Positions 18,018-25,077 of a stretch of DNA of 42,731 bases are shown one piece after another. Below the pieces are notes generated by a model. The model saw only the letters and a program-made list of their open reading frames with translations. It was not told the origin of the DNA and searched no databases. The DNA is taken from contig CAMDHJ010000014.1 in assembly GCA_945897865.1 (NCBI GenBank), forward strand, positions 1-42,731, in the 5' to 3' direction. Made by a program: the position numbers and the translations under genes. Every line of letters begins with the position of its first letter. Positions within the stretch are counted from its first letter, which is position 1. Origin of the DNA: Tepidiphilus sp. J10. Lineage in GTDB: Bacteria > Pseudomonadota > Gammaproteobacteria > Burkholderiales > Thiobacillaceae.

Positions 18018-18971
18018 ATGACTTCCACCCTGCAAGCAGCCATCCAACGTCAACGCGGCATTCTGGAAGGATGGCTCGCGTCCTCGCTTTCGATACTCGC
18101 TGAGGGCTGCCGCGATTGCTGGCCGGCGCGCGACAAACTGGAGGCGCGTCTGGTCAGCGGTCTGGAAGAGCTGCCGTACTGCAAATATCTCTATGTGCTC
18201 GACGCCAAGGCGCGGCAATTGACCGCCAATATTTCGCGCGCTGGCTTGCTGCCGGAACACTTCGATCGTGACCGCAGCGACCGGCCGTATCTGGCGCAGG
18301 CGCTGGCCGGGCACGCATTTTCCCTTTCCGAGGCCTATATCAGCCGCAATGCCAAGCGGCCAACGCTGACTGCGGTGCAGCGGATAGCCAGCGAAAACGG
18401 CGAACTGCTCGGCTATCTCGGTGCCGACTTTGACTTGCGCGAACTACCGGCAACGCAGGCGCTGTACCAGCAACCGGAACAATGGGTACAGATGAAGGGC
18501 GATCCGGCGATTCGGGCCGGCTTGTTCCATCAGCAACGCGCCAACAGCCTGCTCGACGACAAGGTCGATGCGGTGCTGGCGTTGATCAACGAACTGATCA
18601 CCGTGCATGGCGTGTTCAACGCCAAGGTGCATTTTTCCAGTTCGCGCGCGACGTTCTGGGTGATCGACGATCCGTTTCGTTACCGGCTCCACAACATCAC
18701 CGATCTGGCTGACCCCAATCTGTGCCTGGCCTATCCGCGCCATTCTTACCCGACAGATGCCTCGATTCCCGCCGAACGCGTGCGCGAGGTGCTGAACTGC
18801 TTTCGCGAACTGCGTTTCATGGATGAAATGCTTTATCTGCGCTCAGGCTCGCTGAACATCTTCAACGGCATGGTCAGCCTGACCTTTTCCTGTGACGGCT
18901 CGCACTACATGCCGTGGGACGAGTTTCTGCAAAAGAATCTTGGTTTCTGGACCGGATCGTCGGGCGGCTGA
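18018..18971 (+). CDS. PDC/Cache sensor-domain protein without output domain
   Basis: A 317-residue protein from the ATG at 18018. The frame is open further upstream, but that part overlaps acnA and its terminator. Residues about 40-145 (LEELPYCKYLYVLDAKARQL through RDRSDRPYLAQAL and LGYLGADFDLREL) resemble the PDC/Cache fold usually found as an extracellular ligand-binding domain of receptors. No signal peptide or membrane helix is visible, and the rest (about 150-317) has no recognised output domain, though FRYRLHNITDLADPNLCLAYPRH and the C-terminal segment look globular. It may be a soluble sensor that works through a partner. It lies between acnA and the convergent glgA and ends 12 bp from the glgA stop. 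Function is unknown. Confidence 0.75.
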   Translation: MTSTLQAAIQRQRGILEGWLASSLSILAEGCRDCWPARDKLEARLVSGLEELPYCKYLYVLDAKARQLTANISRAGLLPEHFDRDRSDRPYLAQALAGHAFSLSEAYISRNAKRPTLTAVQRIASENGELLGYLGADFDLRELPATQALYQQPEQWVQMKGDPAIRAGLFHQQRANSLLDDKVDAVLALINELITVHGVFNAKVHFSSSRATFWVIDDPFRYRLHNITDLADPNLCLAYPRHSYPTDASIPAERVREVLNCFRELRFMDEMLYLRSGSLNIFNGMVSLTFSCDGSHYMPWDEFLQKNLGFWTGSSGG

Positions 18972-18983
18972 CAAGCCGTTGCG

Positions 18984-20423
18984 TCAGCCTGTTGTTGACA
19001 GCAAACTTTGATACAGCGCCTGATAGGTGAGGGCGCTTTTTTCCCAACTGAAATCTCTGTTCATGCCCGCCGCCATCATTTTTTTCCAGGCCGGTTTCTG
19101 GCTGTACAGATCAAAAGCCCGTTCCACCGCCAGCCATAGTGCATGCGGTGTCGGTTCATGGAAGACGAAACCGGTGACTTCATCTTCCACCGTATCGCGC
19201 AGGCCACCGGTGGCATGCACGATGGGGACGCTGCCGTAACGCAGGCTATACATCTGGTTCAAGCCGCAAGGTTCGAACAGTGATGGCATCAGGAAGATAT
19301 CCGAGCCGGCTTCAATCCGGTGCGACAGACCCTCGTCGTAGCCGATCAGTGCGGCGACCTTGCCGGGGTGACGCGCCACCAGTTCACGCACGGCGGCTTC
19401 AATCGACTTGTCACCAGTGCCGAGAAGAGCGATCTGGCCGCCGCGATCGACGATGCCATCCGCCACGGCCAGCACCAGATCCATGCCCTTCTGGTGTGCC
19501 ATGCGCGCAATCATGCCGAACAACGGTGCATCAGCTTGCGCTTCCAGCCCGAGTTCTTCCTGTAATTTCCGCTTGCAGCGCTTTTTGCCGGACGGCGCAC
19601 GGACGTGGTACTCGCAAGGCAAATGCAGGTCGGAAGAGGGGTTCCAATCACCCGTATCGATACCGTTGAGAATGCCGGAAAGCTGGTGCCGACGGCTGGC
19701 CAGCAGGCCTTGCATGCCCATGCCGAGCTGGGGATGCTGGATTTCCTCGGCATAAGTCGGCGACACCGTGGTGATGTGGTTGGCGTAATACAAGCCGGCT
19801 TTCAGGAACGACAGATTGCCGTAGTACTCGACCCCCTCGACGCCGAAACAACTGGCGGGCAGATTCAAGCGTGACAGCATGTCGGGCGGGAAAATGCCTT
19901 GGTAGGCCAGGTTATGCACCGTCATCACAGTCGGCGTCAGGCAACCGGCGAGGCGGAGATAAGCTGGCGCCAGGCCGGTCTGCCAATCGTTGCAGTGGAG
20001 TACATCCGGTCGCCAATCGAGCGGTGAATCCGGGCTGGCGAGTCGGGCGGCAACCTGGCTCAGCAGACTGAATCGTTGAGCGTTGTCAGGGTAATCAACG
20101 CCGTTGGCATCTTGATAGGGACCACCGATGCGGGTGAAAGCCTCGGGGGCATCTATGACGTAGAGCGGGGTGTCTGACCCCGGCATTCTGCATTCCAGCA
20201 GGCGTGCCGAGATGCCTGTTGCATCATTGAAAAACAGGTTGCTGAACTCGGCCACTGTTGTGGTTGCCTGTAGTTTTTCAATGACAACTGGATAGCCAGG
20301 TATGAGAATCCGGCAATCAAGCCCGATCTCGCGCAACGCCGCTGGCAAGGCACCGGAAACGTCAGCCAGGCCGCCTGTCTTGATCAGCGGTGCGGCTTCG
20401 GAAGTGGCGTACAGAACACGCAT
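18984..20423 (-). CDS. glgA: Glycogen synthase (ADP-glucose type)
   Basis: GT5 glycosyltransferase that adds glucose from ADP-glucose to glycogen. The 479-residue length is typical. The N-terminal RVLYATSEAAPLIKTGGLADVSGALP holds the KTGGL motif that binds ADP-glucose. Further conserved parts are VMTVHNLAYQGIF, ILNGIDTGDWNP, the C-terminal SLFEPCGLNQMYSLRYG (catalytic Glu region) and HATGGLRDTV. No other glg genes are adjacent. Its start codon is 16 bp from an exact FNR-type box in the gap shared with the divergent chemoreceptor, so oxygen- or redox-linked control of glycogen storage is possible but inferred. Confidence 0.96.
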   Translation of the reverse strand: MRVLYATSEAAPLIKTGGLADVSGALPAALREIGLDCRILIPGYPVVIEKLQATTTVAEFSNLFFNDATGISARLLECRMPGSDTPLYVIDAPEAFTRIGGPYQDANGVDYPDNAQRFSLLSQVAARLASPDSPLDWRPDVLHCNDWQTGLAPAYLRLAGCLTPTVMTVHNLAYQGIFPPDMLSRLNLPASCFGVEGVEYYGNLSFLKAGLYYANHITTVSPTYAEEIQHPQLGMGMQGLLASRRHQLSGILNGIDTGDWNPSSDLHLPCEYHVRAPSGKKRCKRKLQEELGLEAQADAPLFGMIARMAHQKGMDLVLAVADGIVDRGGQIALLGTGDKSIEAAVRELVARHPGKVAALIGYDEGLSHRIEAGSDIFLMPSLFEPCGLNQMYSLRYGSVPIVHATGGLRDTVEDEVTGFVFHEPTPHALWLAVERAFDLYSQKPAWKKMMAAGMNRDFSWEKSALTYQALYQSLLSTTG

Positions 20424-20438
20424 GATGAAAATTCCTTT

Positions 20439-20452
20439 TTGATTTGCATCAA
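20439..20452. promoter_or_regulatory. Exact FNR-type binding site
   Basis: TTGAT-TTGC-ATCAA matches the FNR consensus TTGAT-N4-ATCAA at every defined base. It lies in the 111-bp gap between divergent glgA and the Aer-like chemoreceptor gene. It overlaps the candidate -35 element of the chemoreceptor promoter. Either gene, or both, could be the target. Two Crp/Fnr-family regulators with FNR-like recognition helices are encoded about 9 and 13 kb downstream. Confidence 0.7.
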
Positions 20453-20475
20453 GAATAATCGGCTTTTGTCGATAA
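20449..20475 (+). promoter_or_regulatory. Candidate sigma-28 (FliA) promoter for the chemoreceptor
   Basis: TCAAGAAT-N11-GTCGATAA compared with the enterobacterial consensus TAAAGTTT-N11-GCCGATAA: seven of eight bases match in the -10 element, and about five of eight in the -35. Chemoreceptors are common FliA targets. The -35 part overlaps the FNR-type box, so an FNR-family protein could interfere with or modulate it. Confidence 0.5.
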
Positions 20476-20534
20476 ACCTAACGGGCAAGCTAACTCTCCC
20501 TCAACTTCATGCTTAACGACCTTGGGTATTTTGA

Positions 20535-22205
20535 ATGAGAAACAACCAACCAGTCACCCAAAGGGAAAATGACTTTCCTGCGACGTATGCCATTGTCAGC
20601 CGGACTGATGCGAATGGTGTGTTGACCTTCGTCAACGACGATTTTGTCAGCAGTTCCGGTTTTGCGCGTGATGAGTTGATCGGTCAATCTCACAACATCG
20701 TGCGGCATCCGGACATGCCTGTGGAAGCGTTTCGTGATCTTTGGCATACCTTGGAGGCCGGGCGTACCTGGGTCGGCCTGGTCAAGAACCGTTGCAAGAA
20801 TGGCGATTATTACTGGGTCAAGGCGACAGTCACTCCAACACCAGATGGTGGTTTCATGTCGGTTCGGGTCAAACCGACCCGTGACGAAGTGAAGCAAGCA
20901 GAGGCCTTGTATGTGCGCATGCGTGACAACCCAGGCATCCGCCTTTCCGGCGGCCATCTGGCGCCGACTGGTTTTGCCGCGCTGATCAATCGTCTGTCCA
21001 ATCTGCATCTAAGCTCGAAACTGTGGATTTCCACGTTTGCATCGATGGCCTCGATTTTGCTCTGTGTCGCGCTGGGCTGGTCCGCGCTGGATACTTTCGA
21101 AACGCTGCTGCCGGTTGATCAAGCGTCAGTCCTGGATCGCTATCGCATCGGCTTTGCGTTGGCCGCTGGCCTCGCTTTGGTGGTGTGGCCGTTGGTGGCC
21201 TTTTTCGTCGTGCGTACTTTTGCGCATTCGCTGGATAACGTGGTTCAGGCTGCGCGTTTGATCGCGGCATTCGATCTTTCGAAACCGGTGAAAATCGGTG
21301 GCCGCGACGAGATTGGTGAGTTGCTCAATCAGTTCGCCATCATGCGCAACAACCTGCAGGAAGGCGCAGCCATGATCAAGCAGAACACGTGCCGGCTTGA
21401 TCAGGTTGCGCACGATTTGGCCGAAGCCAGCCATCGCGCAGCGGATGCAGCCAACCAACAATCCGAGTCGGCATCCAGCATGGCCGCTGCGGTGGAGGAA
21501 TTGTCTGTTTCGATTGACCAGGTCGGAGAGCATGCAAATGAGGCGGATGTGGTTTCACGCGCTTCCGGCAAGGCCTCGCGAGAGGGCGGGGAAGTCATCC
21601 ACAACACAGCGAACGAAATCGGCCATATCGCTGAAGCGGTGAACAACTCGGCCCATTCGATCAATGCATTGGAAAATTACACCAGCGAAATATCCACCAT
21701 TGTCGGCGTCATCAAGGATATTGCGGATCAAACCAATCTGCTGGCGTTGAATGCCGCCATCGAAGCCGCTCGCGCGGGCGAGCAGGGGCGCGGATTTGCG
21801 GTGGTTGCGGATGAAGTGCGCAAGCTGGCCGAGCGCACCGCGCAATCAACACAGTTGATCAGCGACATGATCGCCAAAGTACAAAGTGGCGCCCGCCAGG
21901 CGGTGGCAGAAATGGAAGCTGGTGTGAAACAGGTGTCGGAAGGTGTGCATTTAGCGCATCAGGCGGGCGATTCGGTGGCTGATATTCAGAAGACATCACA
22001 GCGCGTTGTACAAGCCGTGGCAGATATCAATCTGGCGCTGAAGGAACAAAGCGTGGCTGCGCGCGAAATCGCGCAAAGCGTGGAGAAAGTTGCTCAAATG
22101 ACCGAAAGCGGTTCAGAAGCCAGTCATCAGGCATCCGTGGTGGCCGAGCAAGTCGCTGCCCTGGCGGATGAGTTGCGCGGGCTGGCCGACATGTTCAAGG
22201 TTTGA
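20535..22205 (+). CDS. Aer-like PAS methyl-accepting chemotaxis protein
   Basis: A 556-residue chemoreceptor. An N-terminal PAS domain (about 18-118) has the Aer pattern [19 protein letters not shown] followed by [17 protein letters not shown]. In Aer this PAS binds FAD and senses redox or energy state. Two membrane helices (about 163-183 and 205-227) have only a short connecting segment, so sensing is cytoplasmic. A HAMP-like segment is followed by the MCP signalling domain, with the hairpin tip [40 protein letters not shown] at about 392-435 (given here only as landmarks: [18 protein letters not shown]). No C-terminal methylation-enzyme tether is visible. Divergent from glgA, it shares a gap with an FNR-type box and a sigma-28-like promoter, consistent with redox taxis. 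Confidence 0.93.
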   Translation: MRNNQPVTQRENDFPATYAIVSRTDANGVLTFVNDDFVSSSGFARDELIGQSHNIVRHPDMPVEAFRDLWHTLEAGRTWVGLVKNRCKNGDYYWVKATVTPTPDGGFMSVRVKPTRDEVKQAEALYVRMRDNPGIRLSGGHLAPTGFAALINRLSNLHLSSKLWISTFASMASILLCVALGWSALDTFETLLPVDQASVLDRYRIGFALAAGLALVVWPLVAFFVVRTFAHSLDNVVQAARLIAAFDLSKPVKIGGRDEIGELLNQFAIMRNNLQEGAAMIKQNTCRLDQVAHDLAEASHRAADAANQQSESASSMAAAVEELSVSIDQVGEHANEADVVSRASGKASREGGEVIHNTANEIGHIAEAVNNSAHSINALENYTSEISTIVGVIKDIADQTNLLALNAAIEAARAGEQGRGFAVVADEVRKLAERTAQSTQLISDMIAKVQSGARQAVAEMEAGVKQVSEGVHLAHQAGDSVADIQKTSQRVVQAVADINLALKEQSVAAREIAQSVEKVAQMTESGSEASHQASVVAEQVAALADELRGLADMFKV

Positions 22206-22231
22206 GCTGCTAACCCGCTCGAACTCGGGTT

Positions 22232-22260
22232 GGAATATTTTCACACTGGCAAACGTCCTA
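22232..22260 (+). promoter_or_regulatory. Candidate ECF-type promoter of the sigma factor operon
   Basis: GGAATA (22232-22237), 16-nt spacer, CGTCCTA (22254-22260). This resembles the GGAA(C/T) -35 and CGTC-containing -10 elements recognised by many ECF sigma factors. It lies 56 bp upstream of an ECF sigma gene, so autoregulation is the simple reading. Confidence 0.5.
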
Positions 22261-22315
22261 TCCTTGTGTAGATCGTTGCTGCGGCTAACGATGACTTGAG
22301 CCACAAGGAGCAAAC

Positions 22316-22876
22316 TTGCTGAATCTGTTCACCCTGTTTAATTTTTCGCTGCTTCGGCGGCTGGAAGAATTGCGGCCGCGCCTATATCGGCTTGCCTATT
22401 CCTGGTGCCATGATGCCACGTTGTCTGACGATCTGGCGCAAGAGGCGCTGATCAAGGCACTTGCACACAGCGAGCAATTGCGCGATGCGCAGGCGCTGGA
22501 AAGCTGGCTATTCTCGATCCTGAACAATTGCTGGCGCGATCATTTGCGCGGTCGACGCGAGTTTGCCGATATTGCTGATATTGATGAGGTCATCGTCGAT
22601 GAAGCGCCTACGCCGGAGCAGCGTTATGCCAGTCGTCAGACCGTTCAGCGCGTTCGCCTCGCCATTGCTGGGCTGCCGATTGGTCAGCGCCAGGTCATCA
22701 CCTTGGTCGATATCGAAGAATGCAGCTACGCGGCAGTGGCCGCCATACTTGATCTGCCGGTAGGGACGGTCATGAGCCGTCTGGCACGGGCACGGCAGGC
22801 ATTGCGGCAACACTTCATGGCTGAACAAATACCAGAAATGACGCCCCGGCGCGCAGACATCAGGAGAGTGAAATGA
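22316..22876 (+). CDS. ECF-family RNA polymerase sigma factor
   Basis: A 186-residue sigma-70 family protein. TTG at 22316 is taken as start: AAGGAG lies five bases upstream, and no other methionine codon occurs until deep in the protein. Region 2 spans about residues 15-85 (RPRLYRLAYSWCHDATLSDDLAQEALIKAL, with the DDLAQEA core of region 2.2; landmarks only). Region 4 spans about 115-170 (LPIGQRQVITLVDIEECSYAAVAA and the recognition helix VGTVMSRLARARQALR). It overlaps the next gene by ATGA, so the two are co-translated, as for sigma/anti-sigma pairs. The upstream GGAATA-N16-CGTCCTA may be its own target promoter. The signal and regulon are unknown. Confidence 0.9.
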   Translation: MLNLFTLFNFSLLRRLEELRPRLYRLAYSWCHDATLSDDLAQEALIKALAHSEQLRDAQALESWLFSILNNCWRDHLRGRREFADIADIDEVIVDEAPTPEQRYASRQTVQRVRLAIAGLPIGQRQVITLVDIEECSYAAVAAILDLPVGTVMSRLARARQALRQHFMAEQIPEMTPRRADIRRVK

Positions 22877-23667
22877 GACCAGTCGATACAACGCCAAACA
22901 ATTTGACTAGAGAATCAGGCGATGACAAGGCTTCGCTGGCCCAGCTTTATCTCGATGCGCTGGTGGATGGCGAACTGGCCGCCGATGAGCGCGCGCATGC
23001 GCTGGCGCGGCTGGAATCAGATGTGGTGTTCAAGACAGATGCCTGCGATCTGCGTTTGCTGAAAGAGCGGGTGAAGAGCGCCTATGCCGAACCACCCGTT
23101 GCGCCCATCAAGGCGGGGCGGACGCCGCGCGTTCAAGCTGCGGCAAGCAGGAGGACTTGGCATGGGGGGCAGGCTTTGGCGGCCGTGCTGCTTTTGGGGG
23201 TTGGCTTGACTGCTGGTTGGTTGATGCGGGATTTCGCCGCTGCTGCACCTGTTGCGGATCGCATCGCCGGGTGGCCGGAAGGTTATCAACCGATTGCGCT
23301 GACTCAGACCATCGATCAGAACAAAATCATTCTGCACCTGGATTCCGGTGACACCGGGCGTCTGGGCAAAGTGCTTGATCTGGCAGAACAGGTGCTGGCT
23401 CGGCAATCGGCTGCACGGATTGAAATCATCGTCAACAGTTATGGTCTTGATCTGCTGCGCGCCGATGTCACGCCGCTGACCAATCGAATTGAAACGATGG
23501 CGCGGCGGCATGCCAACCTGAGCTTTGTCGCCTGTGGTCAGACCGTGGCGCGCTTGAAGCGGGAAGGCGTCAACGTCGCGCTGGTGCCGGTGGCGCAAAC
23601 CGCGAGTTCGGCCATCAATCAGATCACCACCCGCATGGGGCAGGGCTGGGTTTATGTGAAAGTGTAG
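22873..23667 (+). CDS. Putative membrane anti-sigma factor fused to a DsrE-like domain
   Basis: A 264-residue protein overlapping the sigma gene by ATGA. The N-terminal about 70 residues (LAQLYLDALVDGELAADERAHALARLES) resemble the helical start of anti-sigma domains, but the HxxxCxxC zinc motif is missing and only one Cys is present. One membrane helix lies at about 98-118 (ALAAVLLLGVGLTAGWLM). Residues about 150-264 resemble DsrE/DsrF-like sulfur-relay proteins: KIILHLDSGD, then ARIEIIVNSYGLDLLRAD, NLSFVACGQTVARL with one conserved Cys, and the Tyr-containing end GQGWVYVKV. With the N-terminus in the cytoplasm the DsrE part would face the periplasm. Role as anti-sigma is inferred from overlap and layout; a sulfur or thiol signal is a guess from the domain. 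Confidence 0.7.
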   Translation: MRPVDTTPNNLTRESGDDKASLAQLYLDALVDGELAADERAHALARLESDVVFKTDACDLRLLKERVKSAYAEPPVAPIKAGRTPRVQAAASRRTWHGGQALAAVLLLGVGLTAGWLMRDFAAAAPVADRIAGWPEGYQPIALTQTIDQNKIILHLDSGDTGRLGKVLDLAEQVLARQSAARIEIIVNSYGLDLLRADVTPLTNRIETMARRHANLSFVACGQTVARLKREGVNVALVPVAQTASSAINQITTRMGQGWVYVKV

Positions 23668-23680
23668 TCGGCCAAGCCCG

Positions 23681-23992
23681 AGCCCGAATATTTCATGAAT
23701 ACTCGCGCGCCCTCGCTTGCCCCTTGTCCGCACTGGAAAGTTTTGCTCAGTCGGGCGTAAGAATAACTACGCCACTCCTTCGAAAAACTCCCAGTGCAAA
23801 CAATGGTCTGCGCGATCATCACGCGAATTCATGAACCTGGAATCCTCAGTTGGGATTGAATATTGTGAAATTTCAAGCAGTTGCGTTACTGATGTAGGTG
23901 CGAATTCATTCGCACGCAAGCGGTTGATTTTGCGAATAAATTCGCACCTACAGTCCGGTCAACTGCGTTTTTTAGGATGAAATATCCGGGCT
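23681..23992. mobile_element. MITE-like repeat, copy 1 (312 bp)
   Basis: Ends are inverted: AGCCCGAATATTTCAT (23681-23696) and ATGAAATATCCGGGCT (23977-23992), one mismatch in 16. The left half matches a second element at 39909-40221. A 49-base stretch (23724-23772) is identical to 39952-40000 at 43 positions, and both contain CACGCGAATT(C/T)ATGAA near the right. No transposase is encoded. It fills most of the 401-bp gap between the DsrE-type gene and gnd, starting 14 bp after the stop. A nested insertion occupies its right part. Confidence 0.75.
23836..23981. repeat. Nested insertion within MITE copy 1, with internal palindrome
   Basis: The segment 23836-23976 interrupts the right end of the outer repeat and is flanked by ATGAA on both sides (23831-23835 and 23977-23981), which could be a 5-bp target duplication. 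Its own ends are weakly inverted (CCTGGAATCCTCAGTTG against CAACTGCGTTTTTTAGG). Inside it, 23894-23914 and 23931-23951 form a 21-bp palindrome with one mismatch, starting GTAGGTGCGAATTCATTCGC, a REP-like hairpin. Layers of insertion are inferred from comparison with the copy at 39909-40221. Confidence 0.6.
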
Positions 23993-24068
23993 AGAAAAAG
24001 ACGCCTGCAGGTCTGTAATTTCCAGCCTTTACCCTGATACTTCCAACATCGAACACAAGGAGAGCGTC

Positions 24069-24989
24069 ATGCTGGAAATCGGTCTTTATGGTCTCGGTCG
24101 CATGGGCGGCAATATGGCGCGGCGTTTGGCACGCGCCGGCATCCAGGTTCGCGCGTTGAACCGCAGTTTTGAAGTGACACAAAAACTGGCAGCGGAAGAA
24201 TCCAACGTCACAGCCTGCAAAACGGCGGCGGAAATGCTGCAAAACCTGGCGTCGCCGCGCATCGTCTGGTTGATGTTGCCGGCGGGCGAAGCGACGGAAG
24301 CCGCGATCAACGAACTTTCCGATTTGCTGCAGCCGGGCGACTTACTGGTTGATGGCGCCAATGGGTTCTATCAGGAAGCGATTCGCCGCGCCGAGTTGCT
24401 GGCCGGCAAGGGGCTGAATTTTGCCGATGTCGGCGTTTCCGGTGGGGTCTGGGGTCTGGCCAACGGCTATTGCCTGATGGCCGGTGGCGGCGAAGCCGAA
24501 GTTGCGCGGCTGAAGCCCTTTCTGCAAGCCCTGGCGCCGACGCCGGAAACCGGCTGGCTGCATGCCGGCCCGGCTGGCGCGGGGCATTTCACCAAGATGG
24601 TTCACAACGGCATCGAGTACGGCATGATGCAGGCGCTGGCCGAAGGCTTTGCGTTGATGAGCGCGAAGCAGGAATTCCAGCTAGATATTGCTGCCATTGC
24701 CGAACTCTGGCGGCATAGCTCAGTGGTGCGGTCCTGGTTGCTCGACCTGTCCGCAGATTTCCTCAAGAATGACCAGAAACTGGATGCTATTGCGCCGGTG
24801 GTGGCGGATTCCGGCGAAGGCCGCTGGACGGCGCTGGAGTCGATCAATCTTGGCGTACCGACGCCGGTAATGACACTGGCACTGATGAGCCGTTTCGCCA
24901 GCCAGGGCAAGGGCGATTTCGCCAATCAGATGCTGGCGATGATGCGTCAGGGTTTCGGCGGACACGCCGTGGAGAAGGGGGAGACGTGA
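24069..24989 (+). CDS. gnd: 6-phosphogluconate dehydrogenase, decarboxylating, short form
   Basis: Converts 6-phosphogluconate to ribulose 5-phosphate with CO2 release in the oxidative pentose phosphate pathway. The 306-residue protein is the short type (about 300) rather than the 470-residue enterobacterial form; short forms are often NAD-preferring. GLYGLGRMGGNMARRL is the dinucleotide fingerprint, GVSGGVWGLANGYCLMAGG the substrate signature, and GHFTKMVHNGIEYGMMQA holds the catalytic Lys. The usual DGGN motif reads DGANGFYQ here. AAGGAG precedes the ATG by six bases. zwf follows 88 bp downstream on the same strand, so the two oxidative steps are paired; no 6-phosphogluconolactonase gene is seen next to them. 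Confidence 0.92.
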   Translation: MLEIGLYGLGRMGGNMARRLARAGIQVRALNRSFEVTQKLAAEESNVTACKTAAEMLQNLASPRIVWLMLPAGEATEAAINELSDLLQPGDLLVDGANGFYQEAIRRAELLAGKGLNFADVGVSGGVWGLANGYCLMAGGGEAEVARLKPFLQALAPTPETGWLHAGPAGAGHFTKMVHNGIEYGMMQALAEGFALMSAKQEFQLDIAAIAELWRHSSVVRSWLLDLSADFLKNDQKLDAIAPVVADSGEGRWTALESINLGVPTPVMTLALMSRFASQGKGDFANQMLAMMRQGFGGHAVEKGET

Positions 24990-25066
24990 AATGTGAAATG
25001 TGAGGCGTCGGATTTTCACGTTTCACAGCAGCCGCGAAGCGGCAAGTCACGTTTCACCTTTCACTC
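24986..25066. repeat. GTGAAA/TTTCAC repeat-rich spacer between gnd and zwf
   Basis: The gap starts with the direct repeat GTGAAATGTGAAATGTGA (24986-25003), followed by inverted counterparts CACGTTTCAC (25017-25026) and TCACGTTTCACCTTTCAC (25047-25064). A small hairpin GCCGC-GAA-GCGGC (25031-25043) sits between the latter two. The arms can form alternative stems in the mRNA ahead of the zwf ribosome-binding site. It may be a dispersed repeat or a translation-coupling structure. Confidence 0.55.
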
Positions 25067-25077
25067 AGGAGTTCGCC

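Noticed and set aside
23717-23980. 87-codon frame inside the intergenic repeat after the DsrE-type gene
   Set aside because: It runs through repeat ends and palindromes with no ribosome-binding site or protein-like composition.
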